Counted from the first letter of the stretch, positions 34,341 through 45,900 are shown. The stretch: DNA of 64,000 nucleotides from Sclerodactyla briareus (GCA_026419785.1 JAODTK010005343.1:186001-250000), one strand, 5' to 3'. Numbers and translations: made by a program. The notes: generated from the letters alone by a model not told the origin.

Positions 34341-34586
34341 TCATCTCATTTTCAGTAAAACTAGTGGAGCGTCGAACGTCGGAAACCGAATGCATTTCGC
34401 GTAACCAGTACCACATGCATTGTATTGTACAGTCACAGGTGTCGGCTGATCGGCCCCTGGGCTGGTGCCTTGAGAATGCATTTCAGTTTCAATGCACTCC
34501 ATAGTCTGACCAGTCGCCTGGATGACTAGTACAAAACTAAGGAAAGAAGAAAGAAGAAGAAAGTTTGGAGCACACGCCGTGAACAT
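34341..34586 (-). CDS. Candidate first exon of a secreted or membrane protein
   Basis: A minus-strand frame of 81 codons starts with MFTACAPNFLLLSSFLSFVL and continues VIQATGQ. This is a textbook signal peptide: a short n-region, a hydrophobic core of about 16 residues, and a likely cleavage near Ala-Thr-Gly-Gln. The mature start (TMECIETEMHSQGTSPGADQ) is acidic to neutral and followed by Cys residues (NACGTGYAKCIRF). The frame ends at a TGA near 34341, or it may leave by an unseen donor. The next minus-strand stretch (33640-34263) could be downstream exonic sequence. The family is not recognised. I call it on the signal peptide alone, so confidence is moderate at best. Confidence 0.35.
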   Translation of the reverse strand: MFTACAPNFLLLSSFLSFVLVIQATGQTMECIETEMHSQGTSPGADQPTPVTVQYNACGTGYAKCIRFPTFDAPLVLLKMR

Positions 34587-34598
34587 TGCCTAGTTGCG

Positions 34599-34611
34599 GG
34601 GGGGGGGGGGG
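34599..34611. repeat. Oligo-G tract
   Basis: An uninterrupted run of about 12-13 G immediately upstream (minus sense) of the signal-peptide candidate. Confidence 0.9.
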
Positions 34612-34979
34612 TAATGAATCGCGACACCTCGGCTCAAGCGCACCTGCTTTGAATGTCAGACGACGGGTCCAGTGCTGCCTGAACAGCAGTTTCCTTCACT
34701 GTTTCCCATCTTCGTGCTGTAGCGCCTAGCGAGAAGGCAACAGGTACCATTTTTGCAGAGTCTTTGTATCACCTTACCGGAATTTCAGACCCGATCTCCC
34801 GAGTGGAAGTCTACGCTCTGCCATTTGTGCCGGCTACCTCGTTTAGCAAAAACTAACTTCGTATTTTCTTTCATTTTTATTTTAATTTCCAATCAGCCAG
34901 TAACTAAACATCATGTTTACACAAATCGAGCACTCACTCAATCAATCCTTACATTATCTAAATAATCCATCCCTTCCAG

Positions 34980-35155
34980 ATACACCGCTTCAAGGAGGTT
35001 TGGTGCATCACGCGAAGTCTCGTGGCGGACACACACTCATAGGGGAATCGACCGAGCTGACCACTGTACAGATATCTTCACGGCCTGGCCCGGAATAAGC
35101 GGGACCTAGAGAATTTTGAGAGGGACGTCCGTGACTGGCTGAGGAACATGGTAAG
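34980..35155 (+). CDS. Candidate exon, unidentified, one frameshift
   Basis: An acceptor (aatccatcccttccag) is followed by one frame (TPLQGGLVHHAKSRGG, then HTLIGESTELTTVQISS), which stops near 35096. From about 35085 another frame reads ARNKRDLENFERDVRDWLRN and reaches a donor (AACATG|GTAAGC) at about 35156. The frame also stays open past that donor (SAHYLPDVELLEVSI, then Arg-rich). The charged, helical pattern looks like real protein and the G+C is higher than in the flanks. I do not recognise the family. Confidence 0.3.
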
Positions 35156-35349
35156 CGCCCATTACCTCCCTGATGTGGAGTTGCTGGAAGTCAGCATCCC
35201 ATCCGCCGCTCGGAGCATCCGGCGTCGCCAGGGCAATACCGTGAGGAGATGGCGGTTATTACGAGTCTCTGAGGAACGGAAGTCGCAGAGCGGAAACGAA
35301 AACTCTTGGCGGATTTGATGAAACCGCAACAATAGGAGTAAACAGTTGA

Positions 35350-38300
35350 GAGCAGGCAATAACATTTAGCTAGATAATTATTGGTATGAGGTTGTCCGCG
35401 GGATTTTCGGAGTAGTGGTTAGAAACACAGTATTATTTCACCGATACTAACATATATAGTCGAAGTCGGGGAGCATAATGTCAGTAAATAAACCCCGTGT
35501 GCAATTTTGTGAGAACTATATCACCTACCTGGGTACAGTCCGGGAATCCGAGAAACAGAAGTCTGTACTGCCGCGTAGAGGGGTCCTAAAATTCGGGCTC
35601 CTATATCACAAAGGTGGTGGTTAGAGAAGGGACACTGTGTATTATATGCAAGTTTTTGTTTCCACCAGTCCCGAATGTAATGTACCACCAGAAAAAGGTT
35701 CCTGGACTCTTTGAAAATGGTGTAGCGTGGTCGTTGCGTTGGGTGTGCGTGTTGTATGCGTAGCAGAGGGGTACACAATTGCGCCATACAGTGATGTACG
35801 TTTGTTTTTGTTTCGAATTGTATATAGCCCTGTGGTCCTACTGTTCGAGCTATCTAACCATCATTACGTACTTGCGCGGACGTGGGGTGGCGTGGCATGA
35901 TGGAGGGACGGTGTGGGGGGTCGAACTTGAATGACCCAGTGGACAATGAAGGACTATTGACATCATGCTACGAACCATTGGATCGTTGTTCAGATTATGG
36001 AGAATAGCAAAACTTTGATGACAGAAGAGCAAGTATCCAATGTTTCTCGAATCAGTAACAGGCTTGATGTTCTGGCTGTGGAGCGCTCGAAATGTGCTAA
36101 GGGTATAGTGGTAGGCTTGGACATCAATTGAAGACTGATGCGTACCAGGGAGGCCTCTGAAGAATTCGCTTGGACAGCTGTGGGTGTGCTGAAGCCCGAT
36201 TCCTTCCGTCGTTTCAGGAGGTGTGCAGGGGTGTACCTAGTTTACACATTGTGGGGTTATTCATTCGGGAAGTCCTGTCTTTTGCTGAGGATGCACATGG
36301 CTTGCTTCGTTTTTGGATCCTCTAGTAGATACCCTTGGAACACTTGGGTCCGTGAGCCCAACAGTTGGGGACTAAGTGTCATGGAACGAAAACCAAGATC
36401 CAGTTCTTTCGTGCTACTTTGGACAGTGCGTTGATTCAACCTGAAGTGTTGGGTGAGAACGTCGAAGTAACCAAGTCTTCGTTAAGTACCTTTCCAGTGG
36501 CACTTGTCTATGGAACCTGAGGTTAAGTCCTCGACTGGAATACGATGTCATGAAGTCACTGGTTAGTGCGTGTGACGGGTCAAGATATCCCTTGCGAATA
36601 ACCAGCTCCTTATTTCCACTCACGTGTCGCTACCCAATCTTGCGAGCTTGGACGCTCACTGTTTGGCGGAGGCGTGAAATTTTGAATCCTTTTGCACTAA
36701 TCTCACATCGCCGTATCCTGGTTCCGCGGCAGCTAATATCAAGACATGCTACATAGGAATATTAATGACACGGCTATCCTGGGGCCCGTCCCCCCCCCCC
36801 CCCCCACAAAAAAAAATCGCTTTACTCCTTTGATATGATGTTTTTGTTCGTCAAGCTCCCCCAAGGCGATCCCAGAGCCTGCAAGAACACTTCACTGTTG
36901 AGAGACCACGGGTCATCCACTCCTGCCCATTGTGACAAAATTGCGAGAAATGCATGAAATGCTTGCCCTTCCGACTTGCATGCCACTCAGTGGTGCTAAC
37001 GCACGAGTAGCTTTGGGGGCAAAAAAAAAAACTTCTTAATAAATATTCTCCAAACCACCGAAGTGGTGTTAAATGGCATTTTCTGATCCAGGCTACGTCG
37101 ACGAACCCAGCGAGTATGAAATTCCCGGATTTAAATATATGGTTCGCTGGCTGTATATTCCTGATGATGAATAAGGTTGAAGGATGCCCGTGTGTTGTCC
37201 AAGAATCAGGCACAGTGAGACGTCCTTCCATCCTGACGGGCGGCTGCACTCTATTATCTTTCAGCGATCACATTTCCATGGACTATTTGGTACGAGACAA
37301 GTGCAAATCCTGTTCTGCCTCGCCATATACGTTTGTGTATTACTTTGATGAAAGTTGAACCCATGTATGACAACATAGAACTGCTCCCGAACGCTGTACT
37401 CCAGATGGTCCGAGTCGATGTCAACCTGCATTTTAATGAAAACTAGAAACCTGGGATACGTTGCAACGGACCTTTGCATGTGTTACAACATGAGAGATAA
37501 ATTCGCCGATGCAATTGCCAGTCACTGTAAGCAATGTACCTCGATGGAGAGGGCGGGAGAGATGAAGTAAGAATGACGATTTGATGTGAGACAAACAACT
37601 AAACTGCTGTTCTTCAGATGATCCAATTGAAATGATGGGCGGGAGTGTACCGGAAACTGATAACAGATTGGAAGCAGCTACCGACGCTTCATTCGAGTGG
37701 CTGGCATCAGATGATCAACTATGAACTAACTGGTTCACATACCTGGATGGAGAATGCTAGTGAACACAGTTGACAATCCTCCAGAAATGTTCCCGGCACA
37801 TTCGAAGAGGTGTTGGTGTGTTAAAGAAAGATTTACAACACTGGAAGAAAACTTATATAGGTCTAATAGTTGTTTCGTGCGATTTTAGGTCATGTCCCCC
37901 GTGTTTTCCACAACACCTCTCGAAACCCTACAGAACATATTCACTCACTGACACTGTTCAAAATGCCAACATAACGTGAATGAATCTTTCTGAAGAACTC
38001 TCCGGGTATTTCAAATATCCCCTCAACCCACATATGGATGCAAAATGTAGAAACATTTTTTCCTTTCCTGTTCCAACTGCAGTTAATCATTGTTGGTGCT
38101 GTTCCTACAATTAGGATCTTCAAATTACCGCCCTGTGGCGTTTTCCCATATTTTGACAGCCATTTTGGAGAGCGTCCTCTAGACCACCCCCTAGCAATAC
38201 TTGCGCCATTGGCAACATGCGTTTTCATGTTTTAACGCTATCTGATGGTCACATTCGACAGGTGGTCTGGATTCCCTCACGAAATGCCCAACGGGCTTCC

Positions 38301-38970
38301 ACTTGGCTGCAGAACTAAAATAATTTCTGTGGTTCTATCGTGCCATGAAAAAAAGAGAATTAATCTCGACGTGTCGGTCAGGTTGGATTGGGGTTATTGT
38401 ATCACAGAGTTGGTGGATCGTGTCTTTTATATGATCGTTTCGCCGTCGTTCACCGTCGGACTATTTACTGAATACACCGTTATCACGTGACTCATGTCAC
38501 ATTTCAATATGCTACCAATAAATCTTATGTGCACATTAACACGCCTATGAGCATTATGTAAAAAGGACATTTTCTTGATATTTCGATATGAGATACAGCG
38601 ATTGTATTAGTAGCACAGACTGACTCATATTCACTGAGGCAACAACTTGTGGGTCCTCTTCATTAAGGATGACCATCGACTCTCGGCTTTGTAATCTCGG
38701 GAAATATACAATTTTTCCGAAACCAGTGAAGAAATATTTCATACGTATGCTCGTTGCTTCCCTTGCAAGTCCATTACTATAAAGATTTTAACGGCAGTGG
38801 CATCCAGCAAGGTACAGCTCATCTTGCCCTATAGCACATTCCAAGTAATTAATTAATGGGGTCGTAGCTCACTTTTTTCAAGTTCATGTCAAGTTAATGA
38901 CCCTGGCGTTGATTTCTCCTTACCAACATTCACCAGTCGACAAAGAAGGCGAAAACGAAAGCCCTTTGTA
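35350..38970. other. No firm gene
   Basis: Open frames on both strands around 36140-36760 and 37080-37380 are moderately protein-like but lack splice context and recognisable motifs. A C tract lies at 36789-36806. Around 37440-37570 a short + frame contains HCKQC preceded by ADAIAS; it is discussed among the rejected ideas. The rest appears unique and AT-leaning. Confidence 0.35.
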
Positions 38971-38974
38971 TAAA

Positions 38975-39870
38975 ACCACTTTTGAAAAAACAAAACAGGT
39001 TTTGATGAAATTACCACTATTGCAAACAAAAAATCCAATTGAAAATAATGACCATTTTGACAAAAAAAATTACCACTTTTGAAAAAATCTCTAACCCTTT
39101 GAAGTACAAAATTTCCCCTTTTGAAAAAAACATGGGTTTTTTCAAATTGGGTATTTTTCTCAAAAGTGGGGGAAATTGGGCAAATTTCCGCACTTTTGAA
39201 AAAATTGTTTCTTTTTCAAAAGTGTAATTTTTCTTTCTTTTTCCTTCAAAGTGGGGCGGAAATTGGGCAAAATTTCCCACTTTGAAAAAAAATACCACTC
39301 TTGAAAAAAACCGATTCATATAGGTTTTAAAAGACAGTGTACGATACGAGAAGAATCAATCTAACGCCACCTGGTGGGAAAAAGTTTGGGTGGTGGGGCG
39401 TGGTTACCTTCATGATGGAAATTGTAAGTTGTAAAACAATTTCTAGTATGATTTACCTGACTGGCCGCCGGGCTAAAAACATACACCACTAAGGCATCCC
39501 CCATGAAATTTTGGGGGCCAAATCCCCTCTCACGTTTGAAGAGGGGCGACGTTTAGGCCGGCAGCAAATTACACGGGTCGCCCTGTTGTGATCGAAATTA
39601 CATGGTAGAACATTTTTTATTCCTTGACTTGAGTCCGAGAAATCTTGCAGTCGTGGTCGTGAAGTTGTTATGTATGTATGTGCCAACGGCAGCTACCCGA
39701 ACGCGTACCATCGAGCTTAGCCCCGCCGCCCCTCTGCTCCACGGACTTCCTCGGATCTTGGCAGTAAAGCTGCTGGGCCCTCGCTTATAAAGAGCTCGGC
39801 CGTCACGCCCCGCCGCTCATCGGGTTGCCGAGAGCTCCGGGGCTGCCTCCGCTATGATATGTTTGGTGAC
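38975..39870 (-). mobile_element. GC-headed dispersed element, copy 1 (minus orientation)
   Basis: Reverse-complementing this stretch gives the same order of blocks as 43490-43569 plus 45061-45745. The order is a GC-rich head (gatgagcggcggggcgtgac), a 'gaagtccgtggagcagag' block, a short TATG/CATA microsatellite and a middle block (atcatgaaggt..aaccacgccccacca). The last part is a tail of alternating CACTTTTGAAAAAA and TTTTTTCAAAAGTG motifs (38975-39310). No protein is encoded. The class is unknown: it could be a non-autonomous transposon or a SINE-like unit. Confidence 0.8.
39050..39310. repeat. Self-complementary A/T tail satellite
   Basis: Repeated 'cacttttgaaaaaa' and its complement, with 'aaattgggcaaa' spacers, recur roughly every 25-40 bases in both orientations, so a transcript could fold into long hairpins. 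The same motifs make up 45520-45690. Confidence 0.88.
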
Positions 39871-40209
39871 AGCTTCGTGTTGACTTCAATTTCAACTGCA
39901 ATCAACACAGAAGCCAGGTCTTCTGGCCTGTGTCGAATTACCAGAAAAGCGTTTGTTGGCGAAATTTCGTGTCCCTTGGACGCATTCTAAATCAACATAT
40001 GATAAAATTTGAAATTTCCACTGCTCAACAATTAATTCACTGGATCCCCTTACTCCTGTGAAACGATAGTTAGGTAATCGGTAGTATGGGAGGTGTGGCT
40101 CATCCCTGGGTCTGAAATGCCAGGCTCCGCTAATAGATAAAGCCGTGTAAAATATCTTTGTAAGTGCAACCTACGTTTAAACAGAGTTAAGGAAAAAATC
40201 GTACCAAGA

Positions 40210-40445
40210 TGTTTGGGCCATGTATAATTAGCAGTTGGCTGCCAGGAGCATTGCTCATAAGAGATTGGCGTCAGCTCCACTTCCCACCGAGTGGCAACCC
40301 CCGCTGGACGCCCGTCCTGCAGCCGCGCTGCCGGACTGTGGGGACTGTCGATTGGTCCTGGAGCCTAACGGGTAACCTGGCCGGACCCCTTAGGGCGGCG
40401 ATTGTGGTTATGCTATGTATCTATGTAGGTATGTATGTATATAGT
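40210..40445. repeat. GC-rich block followed by TATG microsatellite
   Basis: A GC-rich segment (40260-40400) is followed by 'tatgtatctatgtaggtatg' (40412-40442). The layout resembles the head-plus-microsatellite part of the 39 kb and 43 kb elements, but I could not align it in detail. Confidence 0.4.
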
Positions 40446-40454
40446 GACGCTTTC

Positions 40455-41000
40455 ATTTTAACACGATAACTTGACCCCATCTGGAAGGATGAAACTCATA
40501 CTTGGGTATGTAGTTCCTCCTATGATACATGATCCCTTTTGTTTTTGGGGTCAAGGTCAAAGGTAACTCTGGGGTCACAGAGTTTCAAGGTCTGAAAACC
40601 TTGTAAAACACCATATCCCTGAATGCTCCGTCCGGCCGAGCTGAAATTTGGTACATACCTTCTTATGTGGAGTAGATACGACCCCCTTTGTGTTCTGATG
40701 TAACTGGAGTCTTTGTAGTGAAAAATGAGAAAAATAACGAGAATTAATTTTATTCAATTTTGTCTTGTACACACGATTAAACTCATCCCACCTGAATGGA
40801 TGAGTTCATACTTGGTATGTATAGGCCCCCATGATGAGGTACATGAATCCTAATGTCTTGGGGTCACGTCAAAGGCAATCGGAGCCATCGGAGGTCCAAA
40901 AGTCCGGAAAATCCTTGGGTGAACACGATAATTCCAGAATGCATTGTTGAATTGCTCGACTGCTCATCCGCCTCCAAATATGTTCTACCAAGCAGTTGGT
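40455..41000. repeat. Dispersed repeat with ligand-half-site-like motifs
   Basis: Two related subunits (40470-40620 and 40785-40935) share 'tgaatggatgagttcatacttgg', 'ggggtcaaggtcaaagg' and 'aaaaccttg' type blocks. Fragments of the same family occur near 63425-63490 (ctgaaaaccttgtgaacac). It is non-coding; a 65-codon minus frame is incidental. Confidence 0.65.
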
Positions 41001-41408
41001 TGTATCAGATTCGACGCATTGTGAAATCTTAGACATTCACATATAGGGTATTGCACTTCCCCGACATCGATGCGGAAATTGTGGTATGGGCGTGTAGAGA
41101 AATTTGTCTTCTACTCGAAAAAAAATACAAACCGCATACATTGTTCCATCCAGAGTGACGGTATCGGTTCATTTGGGGTAACAGCGCTCATTTCTAAAGA
41201 TGTTTTCCACTGCGAATACAATTCTATGATTGGAATCGGCGTCCAATTTTTGCAATCGGATAGGTGTCATTTTACCCGATTCGATTTTTGGACTAATTTC
41301 GACGATAAAATGAGACCATCGATGCTACCCCCCTGTGAATACGACCCCCTGTAGACCTCCCGAAATTAATACGCCAGTGGCCCTAAAACTATAACGCCTA
41401 ACCGAATG

Positions 41409-41423
41409 GAATTCGGCACGAGG
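41409..41423 (+). other. Match to a cDNA-cloning EcoRI adaptor
   Basis: The 15 bases GAATTCGGCACGAGG equal the EcoRI adaptor/linker junction known from lambda ZAP-type cDNA libraries (AATTCGGCACGAG). A chance exact match of this length in 64 kb is unlikely. Flanks look genomic on both sides. Confidence 0.6.
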
Positions 41424-41751
41424 AACACACTGCGTGTTTGGTTTCCTCCTCTTTTTCATTCTGTTATTGGGAAAGTTTGAGAGAGCATTATTGGAGTGGC
41501 CAATGCTCATTATGAATATGCTATGAAGTCGGAGAGCACACAAGCTTTCTTTCTTCTTCGAGCTTACCTATTTAAAAAAGAGAAAAAAAAAATCAGATTC
41601 ACCATTCTCGAATTATTGACGTATTTTGTGTATGGCGACTAAAAAGTGGACTGGCCGCCATCTTGGTTTTTATTTAACACATTTTTGCACAAACGTAAGC
41701 AGTTCAGGGTCCTATCACTTCCTCTCGACCATAGGCTGAAAAGCGCCATCA

Positions 41752-41766
41752 CGCCCCCCCCCCCCT
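41752..41766. repeat. Oligo-C tract
   Basis: A run of about 12 C in an otherwise gene-free interval (41430-43000). Open frames at 42019-42282 and 42520-42807 lack recognisable motifs. Confidence 0.88.
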
Positions 41767-43009
41767 CTTCCTATAATATGCCTTATGTTTTATGCACACC
41801 TACCTAAGCACCGTCAAAATAGCCCCAAATAGCATTGAAACTATCCGACCCGAATTGAGACTCGCACCGTAAACGAACTTTATTACCTTGTCGCCTTCTC
41901 AATCGCCTGTATTTTTTTCGGCGTTTCTCTACATGCTAAGGATCGCGCGGTTTTCCTTCACCAGTTTTGTTCCTCTCACGATTCTGTTACCTGTTTATCG
42001 CGGGCGGGTATAGGCTGATTGTGGGCGCCCCTCCACCTGGGACAATTTTTCATTCAGCCCTACGAGACACTGACACTCCCACCTAATAAAACACTTTCGC
42101 TGAGTATCGTATGTCACTGGACTCCGTCCAATGTGGCGTGCGGACCCTTAAGGCACACCGGGTTTCACGGGACCCAGGGAAGGACGTCCTCAAAATGTGG
42201 CCTCACCCTACCTATTGACATCCTAAAAGCAATTTATGGCCTCCTAAGAAACTGTTGCTTAAAACAGCTGTTAAATTGTTAACCTTAAAATATTTTTTCG
42301 TGTTAAATATTTGTTAGTCACTTTGGTCATGTCCACCAAACCCTCCCCGTGCCGACGCCACGTGTCCTGTTTACCAACAAATGAGGGGTGGGGTAGGAAG
42401 GGTGGGTCCGCGGTAGCCCTCTGTCATTACTCACCGTTCAGAACCCACTCTCCCTTCCCGCCCGATAGTGGTCCAAATGTCAGGTTGTAGCCCATCCTGT
42501 CGGATGGACTCAGGCTTCATTGTTCGTGTCGATCCATCAGTTCCAGTTTGCTTCCATCAGGCCTCGATTTCACCTCAATTCCACCATTTTTGATCTTACT
42601 TGTCATACATTAGCCGTCGAATTCATCCTTGTTCTTCAAACGGTGTTTTACGAAAGTGGGGATGTGCCGAAGTTTCCACTTTTGAAATTTACCAAAAAAA
42701 ATATATCGACCATTGCGTCTTTCGCAGGATTAGGTCAGGATGAAACTAAGGATCTTGAACTATCAATACTGTTCAAATACACTTTCAGACCCGATATTCC
42801 CTGGTAACTGCTCGCCATGCTTTCAATCACGTAGGCTCTGTGGAACCCACAGTATTAGTGGGGCCTACCACTGACTTTTTAATCTGAGGCTCATGGGATT
42901 ATTGTGGTAGCCGTCGTGCGCACAGGCACTTAGAAAGCAGCCCGGCTTACACAAGTCATACAGGCATACTCACGTTCGGGAGCGCTTAAGGGGTCCAGCA
43001 AGTACTTTT

Positions 43010-43480
43010 TTGCTACGGGGAACCCTGCAGCACCCGGCGGCCGCACGTGCGCCCCGAGGGGTTGGGCAACCCAGGGCGCAGCGGGGCCGGCGGCACAGCT
43101 CTTTCTAAGGGACGTTTGCGGAAGCCTACTGCCAGTTTCGATGTTTCACGTGCGACTGAGAGGAGGTCGAGGCAGTCATCTCGCGTACGCGCTAAGGTAG
43201 TCCGATCTTGCGTACATACATACATACTACTACATACACACATACTACATAATACATACATACCTACATCCATACCCAATACTACATACATACATATCAA
43301 ATTTCATGGGGAAAGCCTGACGAGGTGTATGTTTGAGCTCGTCGTGTCATCAGTCAATCATATTCGCCCACACCTCACTGTTTCCTACAGGTGCGCAAGA
43401 CCGACCTTGCTTTCTCGTCGTCATCGTACCTTGTCCTTTAAATCCTATGGAATCATTTTTTTAAAAAGTGGTAATTTCTA
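43010..43480 (+). mobile_element. GC-headed dispersed element, copy 2 (truncated)
   Basis: A GC-rich block (43015-43150) is followed by a CATA microsatellite (43214-43300), then 'tgacgaggtgtatgtttgagctcg', then 'cgtcatcgtaccttgtccttta' and only the start of the A/T tail ('aaaaagtggtaattt'). It ends next to the head of another copy at 43490. The block order matches copies 1 and 3; most of the tail satellite is missing. Confidence 0.75.
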
Positions 43481-43489
43481 ATTACCACT

Positions 43490-43569
43490 CCGGTGGCAAC
43501 CAGATGAGCGGTGGGCCGTGACGGCCGAGCTCTTTAAAGCGAGGCGCCCGGCAAGCCGACTGCAAGATC
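43490..43569 (+). mobile_element. Head of element copy 3, separated from its body
   Basis: 'gatgagcggtgggccgtgac' followed by 'ggccgagctctttaaagcg' matches the reverse complement of 39785-39835. The element then breaks at TGCAAGATC (43561-43569) and resumes at CCAAGATCC (45061-45069), where copy 1 is continuous. Confidence 0.75.
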
Positions 43570-45060
43570 TCTATTACTCCTCCTTAGACTGCTTGTGCCA
43601 ATCACGAAACTACCAGAAAACCCTGGAAAATTAACTCCCATATTCTAAACCCTCATCAGAGCCAAACGGGAACCCGGGACAACCACCCTTAGAGGCAGAT
43701 AAATTCATTAAACTACCAAACTGGCAAAGAGATCAGACTCCAATGGCCTACAAGCCTGGGACAACATCTGTAAAGATATTACCCGGAATCCCACCCAAAA
43801 GAAATTCTGGAGATCGTCAATTTCCATCTTGACCGCTCCAAAGTCACAAATATCTGAGCTGATAAAGCCCGTTAATACTCGCATCAGACGCCTATTGAGG
43901 TTGAAGTTTTCCACTGTTCCAGAATATTCTTTAATTTCCCAACGATCCCAATTTCGATAACGCTCATAAATTGGTTGTCGAGATTACATCCTTGAGTATC
44001 CCGAATTTAAACCCAGATTTATAACTATAACTATAACCACTGTCTCATTGAGCCAATCGATCGGGACGAACATTGAACTGCACCAACGCACAAGCACTAT
44101 TCTTCCCCGGCCCTGGTGGGATTACCTATCCACATTTGAAAATCTCCAGCTCAGCTCTTGATACCCTTGCCGACTATTTTACTACTCTTCTCACAAGTGG
44201 TTACTTCCCCCACTGACCCACTCCCTGGAAGTTGCTAAAAAACCATCTTAATCCCAAAAAACCTAATAAGTCGCAACTAACCCGCCAATTATAGGCCTAT
44301 TAGTCTCCTACCCTGTGTCGGGAAATTATTTAACGAATAATCTCCACTCGCCCCACCTTCCATCTGGACAACAATACCCTGCTCTCCCCCGAACTAATAT
44401 TGCTTCGCCGTAACAGGAGTACCTTCATCCTCCTATTTACAATTACCAAAAGCCTTTACCGCAAGTTTCAAACTAGGAATTAAAACTTTGCAATAACTCT
44501 GATATATAAGTCAAAACACTGGCGTTAAAATATTACCACTTACATCCGCCCTATACTCGAGAACCGCAGCTGCACTCTTGTAAACCTTATCACCATAATT
44601 TTAACAGACTTGAGCGCATCCTAGCCATGGCCTACGTACTGTCTATAAGGACCTAGCTACACACTGCTTAAAAGCTATCCGAGGGGCGCCGAACTCTACT
44701 TCCTATACATGACAGATTTTACTTACCTTCAACAAGAATTATCCCTGAGTACCTGCCAACATGACCGTCGTCCTCATGGACTCCTATGAATATCTGACAA
44801 CAACAGCCAAAAACTAACGCTATGTACTCCCCTCTTGACATTTTTCGGTGATAATACAGATCCCCTCATAAACGCAATCTCTCCTGGTCTTCCATAGCTA
44901 GCTAGGGCGTTTGCTTTCGGTCCTTTCTCCCGGTCCATTCTTCTTCTTGCCCGTTGGTTCCCCCTTTCATAGAACAGTACTGAATGTATTGAAAACCTAA
45001 CTGTCACAGGAGGGTCCCTGAGACCATCGATCTGGTTTATCCCCTTCACACAGCCTCGTG
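43570..45060 (+). mobile_element. Jockey-like LINE fragment nested in the GC-headed element
   Basis: With many frameshifts the + strand encodes a reverse transcriptase. NPTQKKFWRSS (near 43795) fits the segment before the RT domain. ILIPKKPNKSQLT (near 44255) and ANYRPISLLPCVGKLFNE (44284-44337) are hallmark RT fingers motifs of jockey/CR1-type LINEs, and LLSPELILLRRNRSTF (near 44380) is the next block ('L.peQfGFr...st'). The catalytic Tyr-x-Asp-Asp block was not found. The insertion is bounded by near-identical TGCAAGATC and GCCAAGATCC, a likely target-site duplication of 8-9 bases. The copy is dead. Confidence 0.85.
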
Positions 45061-45745
45061 CCAAGATCCAGGGATTCCGTGGAGCAGATGGCGGCGGGCA
45101 AATATATTAGCTCGCTGGTACGTCGTTCGGGTGCTGCCGTTGGCATACATACAACCCCCATACACTCCATGACTGCGCATAGAGTCCTCGACTCAAGTCA
45201 GGAATAAAAATGTCTCCCATGTAACTGCGATCACAACAGGTAGACCGTGCAATTGCTGCCCCTAAACGCGGCCATTTCTTCCAACGTGAGAAGGATTTGG
45301 CCAAATTTCAATGGGGAATGGCCTGACGAGGTGTAGTTTTGAGCTCGTTCTGCAAGTCGGTAAATCATACTAGATATTGGTTCCACACTTACAATATTCC
45401 AATCATGAAGGTTTAACCACGCCCCACCACACTTTTTCCGAAGGTGGCGGCAAGATTGACTTCGCTTCTCGTCATCGTACACTGTCTTTTAAACTTCTAT
45501 TGAATCGTTTTTTTTTTTTTTTTTCAAGGAAGTGGTATTTTTTTCAAAGTGGGAATTTAGATTTTGCCCAATTGCCCAACTTTGAAAAAATCACTTTGAA
45601 AGAAACGCAATTATAAAAGTGGGAAATTTTGCCCAATTTTCCCACTTTGAGAAAATTACCACTTTCGAAAAAAACACATTTTTCGTGCAAAATGTGGGCA
45701 TTTTTATTTTCAAACAGTGTTTTCCTCCGCATGGGATCATTACCA
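45061..45745 (+). mobile_element. GC-headed dispersed element, copy 3 body
   Basis: It aligns block by block with the reverse complement of 39760-38990: 'ccgtggagcagatggcggcgg', 'gctgccgttggcatacata', 'gactcaagtcaggaataaaa', 'gatcacaacagg', 'aaccacgccccaccacac', 'cgtacactgtcttttaaa'. It then ends in the self-complementary A/T tail (45510-45720). Its head lies at 43490-43569, before the nested LINE. Confidence 0.85.
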
Positions 45746-45784
45746 CTCCAGAGCAATATCCGGTAGCAATGCGACCTGGACGTT

Positions 45785-45900
45785 AGAAACAGATAGCTCA
45801 GGGCCGACGGTGTCGTGGTTATGAGCCCCTGCAGCAAGGCGCTTTACAGCGTCTGCCCAAACTTGCTCCCTCTCCTATCCCAGAGAACACTTTTTGGAAA
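45785..45900 (+). repeat. Possible tRNA-derived SINE fragment
   Basis: 'gccgacggtgtcgtggttatgagc' resembles the A-box half of tRNA-derived SINEs (a 'gtagcgtagtggttaa' type sequence). No clear B box or tail follows. A similar 'ctagtggttaacgtgcc' occurs near 63323. Confidence 0.25.

Noticed and set aside
36138-36760. Overlapping open frames on both strands
   Set aside because: They overlap antisense without splice context or motifs; probably chance or an unrecognised old repeat.
37380-37560. Short + frame with ADAIASHCKQC and a nearby YDNI, recalling insect chemosensory (OS-D) proteins
   Set aside because: Cysteine spacing (14 residues instead of 18 between the middle cysteines) and the distance from YDNI do not fit, several frame changes would be needed, and nothing else indicates an arthropod.
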